This document shows positions 44,195 through 53,860 of a stretch of 64,000 nt of DNA, one piece after another (position 1 is the first letter of the stretch; each line of letters starts with the position of its first letter). Origin of the DNA: an uncultured Alphaproteobacteria bacterium (GTDB taxonomy: Bacteria; Pseudomonadota; Alphaproteobacteria; Caulobacterales; Caulobacteraceae); contig CALETE010000076.1 in NCBI GenBank assembly GCA_937920085.1, positions 30,970-94,969 on the forward strand, given 5' to 3'. The notes under the pieces were generated by a model that was not told the origin of the DNA, did not search any database, and saw nothing but the letters and a program-made list of their open reading frames with translations. The position numbers and the translations under genes are program-made.

Positions 44195-45043
44195 ATGTCT
44201 CGAATTAACGCCTCAGATTTCTGGCTCGGACTGCTCACTGCAACCACAATAATGTCATCGACGGCAGCGCACGCTTTGGTTGGCGATGGTGATAGAGTCG
44301 TCGCTCGCGTTGTAACCTTCGGTGGGGCTTGCGAAAAATGCGACCTGTCTGGTCGCAGGCTGTCCGGCGCACAGATCCTTGGGGCGAACTTCGCTGGCTC
44401 TGCCTTGGTCGGATCGGACATGCGCAGCGTGCGCGTGCTGGGCGCGAACTTTTCAGGTGCAGATCTTTCTCGCGCGGACCTAACAGATGCCGAGATTGTT
44501 GGGGCCAATTTTTCCGATGCAAATCTATCTGGTGCCCGTCTTCGAGGCGTTCAGGCCCGGGGCGTCACCTTCCATGCCGCAATTATGGCAAAAGCTGACC
44601 TTAGGGACACAGAGGCCCAAGGCGCAAACTTCGCCCATGCTGATCTTTCCAGCGCCCAGTTAAACGACACATCCCTGCAAGGCGCGGTGCTGAGCCAGGT
44701 GGATGGCCGCGGGGCCAGCTTCAAGGATGCCTCTCTTCAGGGTGCGAACCTAACAGGCAGCCGTTTCGACCGGGCCGTTTTTGTCGATGCGAGTCTGGAT
44801 GGAGCCGTTCTGAACGGTGCCCAGTTCGATGGCGCAGACTTCCGAGACGCGAGTCTCCACAAGGCCGCGCTCTATGGCGCAGACCTTTCAGGCGCTAAAA
44901 ACCTAGATCAGGATCAGGTCGACCAAGCCTGCGCAGATGCTACGACGCGTCTGCCCAAGCCTTTGATCCCCAAGACATGCCGCGGGTTCTCCACACGCTG
45001 GGTTCCGCGACCCCCGCCGCCCCCGACGCCACCTAGACCTTAA
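44195..45043 (+). CDS. Secreted pentapeptide-repeat protein (long)
   Basis: 282 residues from ATG 44195 (a TTG at 44183 would add four). Signal peptide about 1-27 (DFWLGLLTATTIMSSTAAHA), then GGACEKCDLSGRRLSG and about 36 pentapeptide repeats (GANFSGADLSRADLTDAEIVGANF and on), closing with LDQDQVDQACADATTRLPKPLIPKTC and a proline-rich tail PPPPPTPP. It is a longer paralogue of the preceding gene, 65 bases upstream. Its last 11 bases overlap the aspS 3' end on the other strand. Confidence 0.8.
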   Translation: MSRINASDFWLGLLTATTIMSSTAAHALVGDGDRVVARVVTFGGACEKCDLSGRRLSGAQILGANFAGSALVGSDMRSVRVLGANFSGADLSRADLTDAEIVGANFSDANLSGARLRGVQARGVTFHAAIMAKADLRDTEAQGANFAHADLSSAQLNDTSLQGAVLSQVDGRGASFKDASLQGANLTGSRFDRAVFVDASLDGAVLNGAQFDGADFRDASLHKAALYGADLSGAKNLDQDQVDQACADATTRLPKPLIPKTCRGFSTRWVPRPPPPPTPPRP

Positions 45044-46811
45044 TTGGCGGCGCCGTGCGGATGTGCAGCTCTTTCAGCTGCTTATCGAACACTTCCGAGG
45101 GCGCATTCATCAAGAGGTCCTGCCCTTGCTGATTTAGCGGGAAGGCAATGACTTCTCGGATCGCTGTTTGATTGGCCAAGAGCATAACGATTCGATCGAT
45201 GCCAGGTGCAAGCCCGCCGTGGGGCGGCGCCCCGTGTTTGAAAGCATTGAGCATGCCGCCAAACTGTTCTTCCACAAAATCAGGCGAATGGCCCGCAATC
45301 TCAAAGGCCTTGAGCATGACGTCGGGACGATGGTTCCGAATGGCCCCTGAGCACAGCTCGTAGCCATTACAGACGATATCGTACTGGTAGGCCAAGATAT
45401 CCAAGGGATCCTTGGTGGTCAGCGCCTCCATCTCGCCCTGTGGCATGGAGAAGGGGTTATGCGAGAAGTCCACATGGTTGGTCTCGTCGTTCATCTCGAA
45501 CATGGGGAAGTCCACGATCCAGACGAATTCAAAACGGTTTTCATCCACAAGAGACAAATCGGTTCCGACCTTGGTACGGGCCAGACCCGCGAATTTCACA
45601 AAGGTCTTGGGATCACCGCCGACAAAGAAGGCCGCATCGCCCACCTTAAGGCCAAGTTGCTCGCGAATGGCATCCGTACGCTCAGTCCCGATGTTCTTCG
45701 CGATGGGTCCAGCGCCGCCCTCTTCGCCCTCCCGCCAGAAGATATAGCCCAGGCCCGGCTGACCTTCTGATTGCGCCCATGAGTTCATTTTATCGCAGAA
45801 GGCGCGGCTTCCGCCGCCAGGTGCTGGGATCGCCCAAATCGCGTTCTTCGAGGATTCCAGCATCCGCGCAAAAAGACCAAAGCCACCGCCGCGGAAATGC
45901 TCAGATACGTCCTGCATCACGAGTGGGTTGCGAAGGTCTGGCTTATCAGTGCCGTATTTCGAGATAGAGTCCCGATAGGGGATGCGCGGGAAGGGATAGG
46001 GCGTCACCGGCTTGCCGTCGGAAAACTCCTCGAAAACCCCATGCATGACCGGCTCAATGGACGCAAAGACGTCCTCTTGAGTAACAAAGCTCATCTCGAC
46101 GTCGAGCTGATAGAATTCCAGCGAACGGTCGGCGCGCAGATCCTCATCGCGGAAACACGGCGCGATTTGGAAATAACGGTCAAAGCCAGAGACCATCAGC
46201 AATTGTTTGAACTGCTGGGGTGCCTGAGGCAGGGCGTAGAACTTGGACGGGTGCAGGCGCGAGGGCACCAGAAAGTCTCGCGCACCTTCCGGCGACGAGG
46301 CCGTCAGGATCGGGGTCTGGTACTCAAGGAAACCCTGACCGATCATGCGATTGCGGATCGAATGAATGACCTTGGAGCGCAGGACGATGTTCTTGTGCAG
46401 GGTCTCGCGGCGGAGATCGAGGTACCGATGCTTCAGCCGGATTTCCTCTGGATAATCGGGCTCACCAAACACAGGCAGGGGAAGTTCCGCGGCCTCGGAT
46501 AGAACCTCGACTGCCTTAACCCGGACTTCAACCTCGCCCGTGGCGAGGTTGCTGTTGATGGTATCGGGGCTCCGGGCCACGACCTCGCCATCCACGCGGA
46601 TAACGCTCTCCGCACGCAAGCGCTCGACCACGGCAAACCCAGGGGTGTCGGGTGCCAGAACCAGCTGGGTCAGGCCATAATGGTCACGAAGATCGATGAA
46701 GACGAGACCGCCATGGTCGCGCTTACGATGGATCCAGCCTGAAAGACGGACCGTGTGACCTGTGTCGGCGGCGCGCAGTGCGCCGCATGTATGACTACGA
46801 TAGGCGTGCAT
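45033..46811 (-). CDS. aspS: Aspartate-tRNA ligase
   Basis: 592 residues, bacterial type. N-terminal anticodon-binding OB domain (VRLSGWIHRKRDHGGLVFIDLRDHYG), catalytic class II motifs (FLEYQTPILTASSPEGARDFLVPS, FRDEDLRADRSLEFYQLDVEMSF, and GGLAPGIDRIVMLL as motif 3), with the bacterial GAD insertion between. In organisms without asparaginyl synthetase this type can also charge tRNA-Asn; that cannot be told here. ATG 46811 gives the normal start. Confidence 0.97.
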   Translation of the reverse strand: MHAYRSHTCGALRAADTGHTVRLSGWIHRKRDHGGLVFIDLRDHYGLTQLVLAPDTPGFAVVERLRAESVIRVDGEVVARSPDTINSNLATGEVEVRVKAVEVLSEAAELPLPVFGEPDYPEEIRLKHRYLDLRRETLHKNIVLRSKVIHSIRNRMIGQGFLEYQTPILTASSPEGARDFLVPSRLHPSKFYALPQAPQQFKQLLMVSGFDRYFQIAPCFRDEDLRADRSLEFYQLDVEMSFVTQEDVFASIEPVMHGVFEEFSDGKPVTPYPFPRIPYRDSISKYGTDKPDLRNPLVMQDVSEHFRGGGFGLFARMLESSKNAIWAIPAPGGGSRAFCDKMNSWAQSEGQPGLGYIFWREGEEGGAGPIAKNIGTERTDAIREQLGLKVGDAAFFVGGDPKTFVKFAGLARTKVGTDLSLVDENRFEFVWIVDFPMFEMNDETNHVDFSHNPFSMPQGEMEALTTKDPLDILAYQYDIVCNGYELCSGAIRNHRPDVMLKAFEIAGHSPDFVEEQFGGMLNAFKHGAPPHGGLAPGIDRIVMLLANQTAIREVIAFPLNQQGQDLLMNAPSEVFDKQLKELHIRTAPPIKV

Positions 46812-46854
46812 TTGGATCGCTAAAGCTCAAAAAATCGAGGCGCGGAAGGGCGCA

Positions 46855-46896
46855 TGAGGGGGGGCGAAAGTCAAGGACGGCGACCGCCTCCCCTCA
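46855..46896 (-). terminator. Hairpin terminator of the serine hydrolase gene
   Basis: TGAGGGGGGGC (from 46855) pairs with GCCTCCCCTCA (to 46896), an 11-pair stem with one G-U. On the minus strand it follows the serine hydrolase stop; the nearest T-run is about 14 bases past the stem. Confidence 0.55.
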
Positions 46897-46912
46897 TCCT
46901 TATCGTCCGCTA

Positions 46913-48247
46913 TTATTTTTCCGGATGGGTCAAGGCCTGGTAGGTCAGGGTCCGAGCCTGGGTTCCCAGGTCCTCGCCACCCGTTCCGCCCAGTCTCTGG
47001 ACCATGCCGACAAAGTACAGATCATTGGTGGGATCAATCCAGAACCAGGTGCCAGCTGCGCCGCCCCAGCTCATCTCACCCTTGCCGCCAAGGCTACCAG
47101 CCTTGCGGGGATCGTTCACAACCATGAAGTCGAGCCCAAATCCCACAGCATCTGTAAAGCGCGACCCGCTGGTGCCATTGGTATTCACAAGGACACTTTG
47201 CGGGATAACATTGGTCCCCATCAGCTCGACCGCCGCTGGAGACAGAATGCGCACCCCGTCGAGCTCGCCCTTGTTGAGGATCATCTGCGCGAAACGCCCA
47301 TAATCGGTCGTGGTCGATACCAGTCCGCCACCGCCGGACTCCAGGGACGGAGCCTTGGTATAATCTGGGGGTGAGTTCCCGAAGAGATCGTTGGCAGGCA
47401 CCATTTTATAGGTCTTGGGATCGGTCATATACAGCGCCACCAGACGGGAAGCCTTTTGGGGACCGGTGTAGAAGGCCGTATCGTTCATCTTCAGCGGCTT
47501 GAAGACCCGGTCCGCAAGGAAGTCACCGAACTTCTGACCCGAAATCTTCTCAACGATATAGCCCTGCAGATCGACAGAAACCGAATAGGACCAATTGGTC
47601 CCAGGCTGGAACATCAGCGGAATATCAGCCACCTTGGTGACCAGTTCTTTGAGGTTTGCAGAACCGAGAACGCGACGCTCGCGAAACAGCTTGTCCACGG
47701 GATGCTTATCCCCGAGGCCATAGCCGAAACCCGCCGTATGGCTCATGATTTCACGCATGGTTGGGGCGCGAGCCGCCGGAACCGTGACGATATTTCCCTT
47801 TTCATCCAGGCCGGTCATGACCTTGAGGTCTTTGAATTCGGGGATGAACTTGGTCACTGGATCGTCCAGCTTCCACTTGCCTTCCTCGAAGAGGATCATC
47901 ATGGCCACGCCAGTGAGGGGCTTGGACATGGAATAAATGCGGAAGATATCGTCCTTTTTGGTTACCGTGCCCTTGGCCAGGTCGGACTTCCCGTAGGTGG
48001 CGAACTCAACAACCTTGCCGTGGCGCACTAAAAGGGTGGTCATCCCCGACACTCGACCATCAGCCACAACCTTGGCCATGGCCGCGTCCAGTTTCTGCAG
48101 ACGTGCAGAGTCAAAGCCAACAGCCTCCGGTGCCACAGTCGCTGCGGCAGAGCCCTTGGACGCAGATTTTGCCTCTACACTGGCAGAGGCAAGGCTTAGG
48201 CTGGCGGCGATGACAACACTGGCCAGCAATTGGAAACGACGCGTCAT
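46913..48247 (-). CDS. Serine hydrolase, class C beta-lactamase/DD-peptidase fold, exported
   Basis: 444 residues. Signal peptide about 1-26 (LLASVVIAASLSLASASVEA). The beta-lactamase-fold motifs are visible: SxxK in IYSMSKPLTG, YxN-like WSYSVSVDLQG, and the third box within WGGAAGTWFWIDP. No KTG box of a typical class C enzyme, so this is likely an esterase or D-aminopeptidase-like member rather than a resistance enzyme. It stands alone between aspS and parC. Confidence 0.88.
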   Translation of the reverse strand: MTRRFQLLASVVIAASLSLASASVEAKSASKGSAAATVAPEAVGFDSARLQKLDAAMAKVVADGRVSGMTTLLVRHGKVVEFATYGKSDLAKGTVTKKDDIFRIYSMSKPLTGVAMMILFEEGKWKLDDPVTKFIPEFKDLKVMTGLDEKGNIVTVPAARAPTMREIMSHTAGFGYGLGDKHPVDKLFRERRVLGSANLKELVTKVADIPLMFQPGTNWSYSVSVDLQGYIVEKISGQKFGDFLADRVFKPLKMNDTAFYTGPQKASRLVALYMTDPKTYKMVPANDLFGNSPPDYTKAPSLESGGGGLVSTTTDYGRFAQMILNKGELDGVRILSPAAVELMGTNVIPQSVLVNTNGTSGSRFTDAVGFGLDFMVVNDPRKAGSLGGKGEMSWGGAAGTWFWIDPTNDLYFVGMVQRLGGTGGEDLGTQARTLTYQALTHPEK

Positions 48248-48325
48248 AAATATCCCCCCTAAAATTTTTTGAAACGAGTTAAGTTGTCTCTAGATGCATA
48301 GCTTAGCTGGCAATTGTGACAACGC

Positions 48326-50578
48326 CTAGCCACCGGGCTTTGGTCTGAACCGCTTGTTGGTCGGGAACCCCTTGGGCGAGATCTTGCCCGCAGACGCCCG
48401 ACGGCCCAGCCAATCTCGCCACTCGGCCCAAACTCGCGTTCGCCCAGCCGTATCTATCCAGGTGGCACCCTCTTCGGCCTTGAAAACCACCGCATCACGC
48501 AGACCACCTTCGCGGTATGTCTGAAGTTTAACACCCTTTCCCCGAGCCATTTCTGGCAGCTCCTCAAGGGGGAAGATCAGAATCTTTCCGTTGTCGCCAA
48601 TGACCCCCAGATGGTCACCAGTGGCTGGAAGGGCGAAGGCCGCACTCTTTGCACCCACGCTCAGGACCTGCTTGCCAGCCCGCCGGAAGCTTATGGCTTC
48701 GTCCTCCGGCAGCAGGAATCCATACCCCTCCTTTGAGGCCAGTATGCGCTTGGCACCGGGCTTATGGATGAAGATGTCGACAATGTCGGTCTTATCATCG
48801 AGATCGAGCATAAGCCTCACAGGCTCACCATGGCCTCGGGCGGAGGGCATCTTGTCGCATGGCAGGGTGAAGAACCGGCCATCAGAGGCAAGGATCAACA
48901 GCTTGTCCGTCGTCTCTGCAGGAACAACAAAGCCCTGTTTGTCGCCTTCTTTGTATTTCAGCTCAGAGGGATCTTCGACGCGGCCCTTTGCAGCCTTAAT
49001 CCAGCCGCGGGCAGACAAGATGATGGTGATTGGCTCACGCACAATCATCGCCTCAATGGCCGCATCGGCATCGACGGTCGGTGCCTCTGCAAAAGTGCTC
49101 CGGCGGCGGCCGACCTGAGTGTCTGGGCCGAGAATCGCACGGACGTCCTTTAAGCCGACCCCGACCAGCCGCCACTGCTGCTTATCGGATCCGAGCATTT
49201 TCAGAAGGCCATCACGTTCTTCAGCGAGTTCAGCGTGCTCTCGCCGCAGTTCCATCTCTTCCAGTCGCGCCAATTGCCTTAGGCGGGTGTTGAGAATGGC
49301 ATCAGCCTGGATATCGCTGAGGTCGAAGGTCTCGATCAGCTTGGCCTTAGGTTCATCCTCAAAGCGGACGATCCGGATGACCTCATCGAGGTTAAGGAAG
49401 GCGATGACCAGACCATCAAGAATATGCAGGCGGGCCTCGATCTTCGCCAAGCGGTGACGGGCCCGGCGAACAAGAACCTCACGACGATGGTCCAGAAAGG
49501 CCTGCAGCAAGCCTTTCAGCCCCATGACCCCCGGAGCGCCCCGTGCATTAAGGACGTTCATATTCACGGGGAACCGAGTTTCCAGATCTGAGAGCTTGAA
49601 CAAGCTTTCCATCAGAACTTCAGGTTCGACATTCCGGCTCTTAGGCTCAATGACTAGGCGGACATCTTCAGCGCTCTCGTCCCGAACATCCCCCAGCAAG
49701 GGGGCCTTCTTGGCTTCAATCAGCTCAGCCAGCTGTTCAACCAAATCGGCTTTCTTCACCTGATAGGGAATCTCGGTGATGACGATCTGATAGGTCCCGC
49801 GGCCATTGTCTTCTTTTGACCAGCGCGCCCGAAGGCGAACCCCGCCCCGTCCGGTTTCGTAGGTCTCGGCCATCGAGGCCTTAGGCTCGACAATGACCCC
49901 GCCGGTCGGAAAGTCAGGACCTTGGACGTGATCCAATAGGGCCAGAGTGGTCGCATCGGGATTGTCCAGCAGCACCAGACAGGCGTCGATCAACTCAGCT
50001 GCATTATGCGGAGGGATGGACGTCGCCATGCCAACGGCAATGCCGCTGGATCCATTGGCCAGCAGGTTCGGGAAGCCGGCGGGTAGGACGACGGGCTCTT
50101 CGTCTTCCCCATCATAGGTGGGCCGGAAATCAACCGCATCCTCGTCAATGCCGTCGAGCAACAGCTGGGCAGCAACGGTCAGGCGACACTCGGTGTATCG
50201 CATGGCTGCAGCGTTATCGCCGTCGATATTGCCGAAATTCCCCTGGCCATCCACCAGCTGATAGCGCTGGGCAAAGTCCTGCGCCAACCTAACCAGGGCC
50301 TCATAGACCGCCACATCCCCGTGAGGGTGGAACTTACCAATAACGTCGCCAACCACCCTGGCACACTTCTTAGCCGTGGTATTCGGGTCCATGCGCAGCT
50401 GACGCATGGCAAATAACAGCCTGCGGTGAACCGGTTTCAGGCCATCGCGGACATCTGGCAGGGCTCGGCCGGTGATCGTCGACAGGGCATAGGCGAGGTA
50501 ACGCCGCGACAAAGCTTCGCTGAGGGGCTCGTCAATAATGCGATCGCCGCCAGAGGGCGGACTCAGGGGTTTGGACAT
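48326..50578 (-). CDS. parC: DNA topoisomerase IV subunit A
   Basis: 750 residues. N-terminal breakage-reunion domain with the catalytic Tyr in AAMRYTECRLT, then the C-terminal beta-pinwheel of six or fewer blades (short compared with GyrA). ParC rather than GyrA by length, ending and operon: it is last in lepB-rnc-era-recO-parC. With ParE it decatenates chromosomes. In the quinolone region the residue equivalent to Ser80 of E. coli is Val (HPHGDVAVYEA), which would predict lowered drug contact. Confidence 0.95.
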   Translation of the reverse strand: MSKPLSPPSGGDRIIDEPLSEALSRRYLAYALSTITGRALPDVRDGLKPVHRRLLFAMRQLRMDPNTTAKKCARVVGDVIGKFHPHGDVAVYEALVRLAQDFAQRYQLVDGQGNFGNIDGDNAAAMRYTECRLTVAAQLLLDGIDEDAVDFRPTYDGEDEEPVVLPAGFPNLLANGSSGIAVGMATSIPPHNAAELIDACLVLLDNPDATTLALLDHVQGPDFPTGGVIVEPKASMAETYETGRGGVRLRARWSKEDNGRGTYQIVITEIPYQVKKADLVEQLAELIEAKKAPLLGDVRDESAEDVRLVIEPKSRNVEPEVLMESLFKLSDLETRFPVNMNVLNARGAPGVMGLKGLLQAFLDHRREVLVRRARHRLAKIEARLHILDGLVIAFLNLDEVIRIVRFEDEPKAKLIETFDLSDIQADAILNTRLRQLARLEEMELRREHAELAEERDGLLKMLGSDKQQWRLVGVGLKDVRAILGPDTQVGRRRSTFAEAPTVDADAAIEAMIVREPITIILSARGWIKAAKGRVEDPSELKYKEGDKQGFVVPAETTDKLLILASDGRFFTLPCDKMPSARGHGEPVRLMLDLDDKTDIVDIFIHKPGAKRILASKEGYGFLLPEDEAISFRRAGKQVLSVGAKSAAFALPATGDHLGVIGDNGKILIFPLEELPEMARGKGVKLQTYREGGLRDAVVFKAEEGATWIDTAGRTRVWAEWRDWLGRRASAGKISPKGFPTNKRFRPKPGG

Positions 50579-50631
50579 AACGAATCAGACCGAGGTTTTC
50601 AGGTCCGTCTTAGCTGTCTCAGCGCCGCGCG

Positions 50632-51363
50632 TCACAGGCGCTGCGCATCGGTAAGTTTGTCGATCAGCCAAAACCGCGCCGGCGGGAGGGGCCGGTTCAG
50701 CGGCCCGAACACAAAGGCTTCGAGGAAATGCGCTGTCAAAGCCAGGCCTGCGCCGACGTCTCCTGGGGACAGACGAGACTGCGATGACAGCATAAAAGGC
50801 GGCAGGGTTAGGAGTCTGTCCTTGTAGGGCTCGCCCGCATCTCGGCTGACGGCTCGCCCTGTGCGCGGAGAGACATAGATCAGATCGTCCACCTGACCGG
50901 TCGCGGCGCATTTCGAAAGGTCTAAGCCAAAACCAAGGTGCTCGAGCAAACCGGCCTCAAAGCGCACGTAAACGGCAGGCCAGATTTCCGGAACTGCAAG
51001 AGCCGCTGATAGGGCTTCGAAGGCCAAAAAAGCGCCGGGATGGGGCTCTCGCTCCGGAAGCGCCGCAGAGGCCACAGAAGCCGCAGCAGACAGACCAGCC
51101 AGGGCCAGCGGGTCGTCGAACAAGGCCGATGGCCCCTCCCCCACTGGCTCCAGCGACACTGCCCCCAATTGCTCGGACACCCGCGCCCGATACTGAATGA
51201 GCGCCCGGGCACCCGCCTGTAGAAAAGGCTTAATGCGCCGTGATGCCCCACCGGCAACATGGGCGGCATAGCGTCCATGATTGGCCGTCAGAAATTCGAC
51301 AATCGCGCCAGTTTCACCAAAGGCGCGGGCGGACAAAACATAGGCCTCGTCCTGGAATTCCAT
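50632..51363 (-). CDS. recO: DNA repair protein RecO
   Basis: 243 residues. N-terminal OB domain begins MEFQDEAYVLSARAFGETGAIVEFLTANHGRYAAHVAGGASR; the C-terminal helical domain includes LLEHLGFGLDLSKCAATGQVDDLIYVSPRTGRAVS, which is the alphaproteobacterial RecO pattern lacking the four-cysteine zinc site. It loads RecA with RecR. It starts nine bases after era stops and precedes parC. Confidence 0.95.
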   Translation of the reverse strand: MEFQDEAYVLSARAFGETGAIVEFLTANHGRYAAHVAGGASRRIKPFLQAGARALIQYRARVSEQLGAVSLEPVGEGPSALFDDPLALAGLSAAASVASAALPEREPHPGAFLAFEALSAALAVPEIWPAVYVRFEAGLLEHLGFGLDLSKCAATGQVDDLIYVSPRTGRAVSRDAGEPYKDRLLTLPPFMLSSQSRLSPGDVGAGLALTAHFLEAFVFGPLNRPLPPARFWLIDKLTDAQRL

Positions 51364-51372
51364 CGCCCTGGC

Positions 51373-52305
51373 CTAAACGTCGAAGTCCAGGCCGACATCG
51401 CCATAGAATTCACGCTTGTCCGCCCAGCGCTCATCCACCTTCACCGTCAGGAACAGGTGCACAGGGCGGTCAAGGAGCTCAGTCAATTCCTCCCGGGACT
51501 TCTGACCGATCCACTTTAGGGTCTGGCCGCCTTTACCGAGAACGATCGGGCGCTGGCTCTCACGCTCCACATAGATCGTCTGCTCAATTCGGGCTGATCC
51601 ATCCGCCCGTTCTTCAAAGGAGGTGGTCTCCACAGCGGCGGCATAGGGCAGTTCCTCATGCACCCGCAGATAGATTTTTTCCCGTGTCATTTCGGCCGCT
51701 AACAGTCTGACCGGGAGATCGGCCGTCTGTTCTTCTGGATAGAGCCAGGGACCCTCGGGCATCAGATCAGCAAGGCGTGTCTTGAGATCATCAACCCCAG
51801 CACCGTCCGCCGCGGAAATCATGAAAACTTCCGAATAGACCCCAGTCTCAAACAGCCGCTGGACCACAGCGAGCATGCGCTCGCGCTTGACGCCGTCGAT
51901 CTTGTTTATGGCGAGGATGGCTTGCTTCTTGGACGCTTTCAGCCCCTCGATAATGGTCTCCACATCGATCACGGCGCGTTTGTCAGCAGACTTAGCCGAT
52001 CCGTCACCAACGGAAAGTTCTGCCTGGACGTCCACAAGATGAACCACGACCTCGGCCTCATCAGCCCCACCCCAGGCGGACCTGACCATGGCTCTATCCA
52101 GTCGGCGCCGAGGTGAAAATATTCCGGGGGTGTCGACCAGGATGATCTGCGCCTCGCCAGCCATGGCGACGCCACGGACTGGAAAACGCGTGGTTTGCAC
52201 CTTCTGTGTGACGATCGAGACCTTGGCCCCCACCAGTCGATTGGTCAGGGTCGACTTGCCCGCATTGGGCGCGCCGATGATCGCGGCAAAGCCGGCGCGG
52301 GTCAT
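51373..52305 (-). CDS. era: GTPase Era
   Basis: 310 residues. G1 GAPNAGKSTL near residue 11, effector TTRFPVRGV, G3 DTPG (VDTPGIF), G4 NKID (AINKIDGVK), and the KH RNA-binding domain with IVLGKGGQTLKWIGQKSREEL near 245. It binds 16S rRNA 3' end during 30S maturation. Overlaps the rnc stop as ATGA at 52302-52305, the conserved rnc-era coupling. Confidence 0.97.
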   Translation of the reverse strand: MTRAGFAAIIGAPNAGKSTLTNRLVGAKVSIVTQKVQTTRFPVRGVAMAGEAQIILVDTPGIFSPRRRLDRAMVRSAWGGADEAEVVVHLVDVQAELSVGDGSAKSADKRAVIDVETIIEGLKASKKQAILAINKIDGVKRERMLAVVQRLFETGVYSEVFMISAADGAGVDDLKTRLADLMPEGPWLYPEEQTADLPVRLLAAEMTREKIYLRVHEELPYAAAVETTSFEERADGSARIEQTIYVERESQRPIVLGKGGQTLKWIGQKSREELTELLDRPVHLFLTVKVDERWADKREFYGDVGLDFDV

Positions 52306-53000
52306 GGTTCGAGTTCTCTCTTGGTAAGCATCAAGCCTGCAGCTGCTTTTTCAGCCTCACGCTTAGAGCCGCCCTTGGCGGTCTCAGCGTCATAGCCGGG
52401 CAATCGGACTTCGATGGTGAAAATCGGGGCGTGGGAGGGTCCTTGGCTGTCAACCACCACATAGTCGGGGGCGGGTAGACCGCGTCCCATAGCCCATTCC
52501 TGCAGCAAGGTCTTGGAATCCTTACTTTGGGGGGCATCAAGATCCTTAAACTCTTCCGCCCAAAACCGACGGAAGAAGGTCCGCACCGTTTCTAGGCCGC
52601 CATCCAGGTAGAGGGCAGCCATGACCGCCTCGCAAGCATCGCCAAGCACCCGGTCGCTATCACGGGCACCAACCTTGGTGGCACTGGCGTCAACCCTAAG
52701 GGCCTCACGCAGACCAATCGCACGGCTGATCCGAGCGCAGGTGTGCGAATTGACTAGCTGGTTCATGCACCGTGAGAGCTCGCCCTCCTGGGCAGCAGGC
52801 CGGACTTGCGTAAGCTGTTCTGCCGCTAAGAGGTTAAGCACCCGATCGCCAAGGAATTCTAACCGCTCATTGTCTCGAACCTTGGTTCCCCCATTACCGA
52901 CACTGGAATGGGTCAATGCGCGATCAAGGAGGTCCTGATCCGCGAACTGGTGACCAATAAGAACCTGCAACTCGGCGACGGCTTGTAGGCGTCGGTTCAT
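52302..53000 (-). CDS. rnc: Ribonuclease III
   Basis: 232 residues. Catalytic signature NERLEFLGDRVLNLL near 44, partner acidic residues in LGDACEAVMAALYLD, and a C-terminal double-stranded RNA-binding domain (DSKTLLQEWAMGRGLPAPDYVVV through AGLMLTKRELEP). It cleaves double-stranded RNA including rRNA precursors. It overlaps the lepB stop by four bases at its start and era at its end. Confidence 0.97.
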   Translation of the reverse strand: MNRRLQAVAELQVLIGHQFADQDLLDRALTHSSVGNGGTKVRDNERLEFLGDRVLNLLAAEQLTQVRPAAQEGELSRCMNQLVNSHTCARISRAIGLREALRVDASATKVGARDSDRVLGDACEAVMAALYLDGGLETVRTFFRRFWAEEFKDLDAPQSKDSKTLLQEWAMGRGLPAPDYVVVDSQGPSHAPIFTIEVRLPGYDAETAKGGSKREAEKAAAGLMLTKRELEP

Positions 53001-53776
53001 CGTAAAGACCTGAAGAAGCGCTCTGGGCGGGCATCTGTGAACCAGGTCCAGGGTTCAAGAAGCTGAGCATCTTTATTCCAGGACAAGAGAATGCCTTGCG
53101 CCTTACCAACAATATTTTCCTCGGGAACAAAACCGACGCCAATGGCGCTTGGCACACGGCTATCTAGGGAGTTGTCCCGATTGTCGCCCAGCATAAAAAA
53201 CTTGCCCTTTGGGACCACATAGACCGGGGTATTGTCGAGATCGCCGTCTGTTCCGTAGTCATAGGTGACATAGCGTCGGCCATTGGGGAGAGTTTCCTCA
53301 AAGCGTTCGACGCTGCGGCTAAAGCCATAGCCCGAGTCCATCATCACAGATGGCAAGGCGCGCCTAGGGATTGCCGACCCATGCAAGAAAATTACCCCCG
53401 CCTTCATCTGAATGCGATCTCCAGGAAGGCCGATCACCCGCTTGATATAGTCGGTTCGGCCATCCCTAGGCAGTTTGAAGACGACCACGTCGCCTCTTTC
53501 GGGAGGCCGCCCGAACACCCGCCCTGAAAACAGAGGTGGACTGAAGGGGATGGAGTAGCGGGAAAACCCATACGTAAATTTGGAAACGACGATGTAGTCC
53601 CCTTCCACGAGGTTCGGTTCCATGGACGCAGAGGGGATGGTGAAGGGCTGAAACAACGCGGCCTTGAGCACCACAGTCAGGATCAGAGCTAAACCAATCG
53701 TCCAAAAAATTTCTGCGAGTTCTCTAAAGGCGGCCGCGGGCGGAGCGCTCTGTGCAGACGTCGGATTGGCATTCAT
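52997..53776 (-). CDS. lepB: Signal peptidase I (second tandem copy)
   Basis: 259 residues. One membrane segment about 24-42, the catalytic Ser51 in the canonical context PSASMEPNL (Ser-Met), Lys in YIKRVIGLPGDRIQ, and the box E GDNRDNSLDSR. It removes signal peptides on the periplasmic face. It is downstream of the other lepB by 84 bases and overlaps rnc, the usual lepB-rnc pair. This copy has the complete family motif and is probably the main enzyme. Confidence 0.95.
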   Translation of the reverse strand: MNANPTSAQSAPPAAAFRELAEIFWTIGLALILTVVLKAALFQPFTIPSASMEPNLVEGDYIVVSKFTYGFSRYSIPFSPPLFSGRVFGRPPERGDVVVFKLPRDGRTDYIKRVIGLPGDRIQMKAGVIFLHGSAIPRRALPSVMMDSGYGFSRSVERFEETLPNGRRYVTYDYGTDGDLDNTPVYVVPKGKFFMLGDNRDNSLDSRVPSAIGVGFVPEENIVGKAQGILLSWNKDAQLLEPWTWFTDARPERFFRSLR

Positions 53777-53860
53777 GAGTAAGTCCGCTTGCCCAGGGAA
53801 AGGCCGAAGCCAAGCCCCTAGCTAGCGGCTTGACCTTAATGCGGCAAGACGAGTGCCGAT

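Noticed and set aside
43642..45043. Qnr-like gyrase-protecting pentapeptide proteins
   Set aside because: Both carry signal peptides and paired cysteines, indicating the periplasm, so DNA gyrase is not a plausible partner.
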